From Acerihabitans sp035013185 (lineage in GTDB: Bacteria > Pseudomonadota > Gammaproteobacteria > Enterobacterales > Enterobacteriaceae): DNA of 64,000 bases. Within the stretch, counting starts at the first letter, position 1; each line of letters begins with the position of its first letter. The notes under the pieces were generated by a model. The model worked only from the letters and a program-made list of their open reading frames with translations. It ran no database searches and was not told the DNA's origin. The stretch is taken from the NCBI RefSeq assembly GCF_035013185.1, contig NZ_JAYGJO010000003.1, positions 186,001 to 250,000 on the forward strand, written 5' to 3'. Position numbers and translations under genes: made by a program. Shown here in pieces: positions 62,892-64,000 of this stretch.

Positions 62892-63153
62892 ATATATTTC
62901 CCCGGTTTGCAGCAATGTGATCTGTTCCTCATTGATTAACACACGCTGGTATTTTGTCTCCCCGCTTTGCGCTCCTGACCCTGGCGCCAAACCGCCCACA
63001 GTGAGGAAAATCGACGACTAAGGGCATGACACGGACGTTATGTCCGTCTGCATCGAAACTGCATGATTTTGTGCAAGCGCCAGCTTATGCTCAAGTATTA
63101 TTGAAACGCAGGTATTCTAAAGTAGAACCTCTAACCCAGAAGCCATTGTCACA
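62892..63153. other. promoter region of the MFS gene
   Basis: About 260 bases without a gene. It includes a small perfect hairpin, CGGACG-TTA-TGTCCG-like, near 63032-63046. No operator is recognised. Confidence 0.4.
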
Positions 63154-64000
63154 ATGAATACGGATAATAAAAAAGTTCGCGTTTTTCACTTCACCCCCTT
63201 TCGTCACCTGTTTTTTGCGCGCCTGCTTACCGTTCTGGGTAATGGTATTGCACCGATTGCACTGGCGTTTGCTGTACTTGATATTGGCGGGTCTGTTTCT
63301 GACTTAGGTATTGTCGTTGCGTCCCGTTCCATCTTTAATGTTGCATTCTTGTTGATCGGTGGCGTATTAGCGGACCGTTACTCTCGTAGCCGGGTGTTAG
63401 TCTCCTCCTCAGTTATTGCGGCAGTTTCGCAAGCTATAGTCGCATGGTCTGTGCTGGATGGTTCAGCAACGGTGATGAGTCTGGCATTACTCGGCGCCCT
63501 GAATGGAGCGGCAGCCGGCATCGCATTACCTGCATCCTCTGCGCTGGTTCCCCAGACTGTTCCCGCGCAAAATTTGCGTGAAGCCAACGCATTAATCCAG
63601 CTCGGTATTTATAGTGGTACGGTGATCGGTGCTTCGCTAGGTGGGATCCTGACCAGTTCTTTCGGACCAGGTTGGGGGCTGGCAATTGATGCGATGGGCT
63701 TCGCAGTCTCTGCGCCGCTTTACCTCTTCATTCGCGTTACGTCAATCACAGCATGTCCATCACCAGGTAATATCCTGCAGGACTTAAAAGAAGGGTGGAA
63801 AGAATTCGCCAGCCGAGCTTGGGTATGGTCGATTGTCGTCCAGTTTACCATTATCAATGCTGCATTTAGTGGCGTGGTGATGGTACTCGGCCCTGTAATT
63901 GCTGATGCCTCTTTTGGGCGAACCCATTGGGGGATTATTGTTGCTGCGCAAAGTGTTGGCCTGATCGCAGGTTCGTTCCTCGCCCTGAGATGGCGTCCAC
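63154..64000 (+). CDS. EntS-like MFS exporter, 3' end outside window
   Basis: The first 282 codons of a 12-helix MFS protein, cut by the window edge. It starts MNTDNKKVRVFHFTPFRHLFFARLL and contains the loop 2-3 motif GGVLADRYSRSR. It resembles EntS-type exporters and related MFS pumps of this length class (about 410 residues). The substrate is not defined; no siderophore genes are in view. The ATG is preceded by a weak ribosome-binding region. Confidence 0.75.
   Translation, partial: MNTDNKKVRVFHFTPFRHLFFARLLTVLGNGIAPIALAFAVLDIGGSVSDLGIVVASRSIFNVAFLLIGGVLADRYSRSRVLVSSSVIAAVSQAIVAWSVLDGSATVMSLALLGALNGAAAGIALPASSALVPQTVPAQNLREANALIQLGIYSGTVIGASLGGILTSSFGPGWGLAIDAMGFAVSAPLYLFIRVTSITACPSPGNILQDLKEGWKEFASRAWVWSIVVQFTIINAAFSGVVMVLGPVIADASFGRTHWGIIVAAQSVGLIAGSFLALRWRP

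Overview
The window looks like the chromosome of a gammaproteobacterium of the order Enterobacterales. IclR, AceA, AceB, UidA, AscG, AscB and AscF all read as close relatives of the Escherichia coli proteins. A T6SS fragment, many insertion-sequence scars and broken genes fit an environmental or host-associated lineage such as the Sodalis/Pectobacteriaceae/Yersiniaceae side of the order. That placement is inference; no rRNA or tRNA gene is visible.

Layout. (1) 0.3-4.1 kb: glyoxylate shunt, iclR facing aceBA, with aceK missing. (2) 5.2-14.1 kb: a carbohydrate island with an AT-rich LicR-type PTS regulator, a Lac/cellobiose-family PTS in three polypeptides, a GH1 6-phospho-beta-glucosidase, an OprD-like porin and a true beta-glucuronidase. 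(3) 14.4-20.7 kb: mixed accessory genes (MDR oxidoreductase, DMT transporter, Gfo/Idh/MocA dehydrogenase, NIPSNAP-like protein, SDR, LysR). (4) 20.8-29.7 kb: a gallate-type aromatic catabolism cluster. galD-galC-galB run leftward; a two-HTH LysR regulator, an AAHS transporter, a fused extradiol dioxygenase and a MobA-type flavin hydroxylase run rightward. (5) 29.8-31.7 kb: SDR/AraC divergent pair.

(6) 31.9-46.8 kb: a fragment of a type VI secretion locus, all on the minus strand: vgrG, a two-HKD phospholipase D effector, two near-identical Sel1-repeat lipoprotein immunity genes, a tiny membrane protein, PAAR, a membrane protein, tssM, tssF and tssG. Between the two immunity genes lie relics of a PAAR gene and the last codons of the effector gene, so a whole effector module was duplicated and partly deleted. 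Insertion-sequence scars lie on both sides, and the other T6SS core genes are not in the window.

(7) 47.4-48.3 kb: a diaminopimelate epimerase homologue in which both catalytic cysteines are serine. (8) 48.5-53.2 kb: ascG-ascB-ascF aryl-beta-glucoside locus with a visible AscG operator. (9) 53.8-60 kb: MFS transporter, erythromycin-esterase-like protein, IS1 and resolvase relics, a secreted alpha/beta hydrolase with a membrane-bound AraC-type regulator, and an IS110-like relic. (10) 60-62.5 kb: GC-rich SDR, esterase and divergent TetR with a palindromic operator. (11) 62.6 kb to the end: a YjfB-like small protein and an EntS-like MFS gene cut by the window edge.

The strongest candidates for something undescribed are the Ser/Ser DapF homologue, the effector-immunity module with its duplication scar and coupled tiny membrane protein, and the PTS plus beta-glucuronidase locus.
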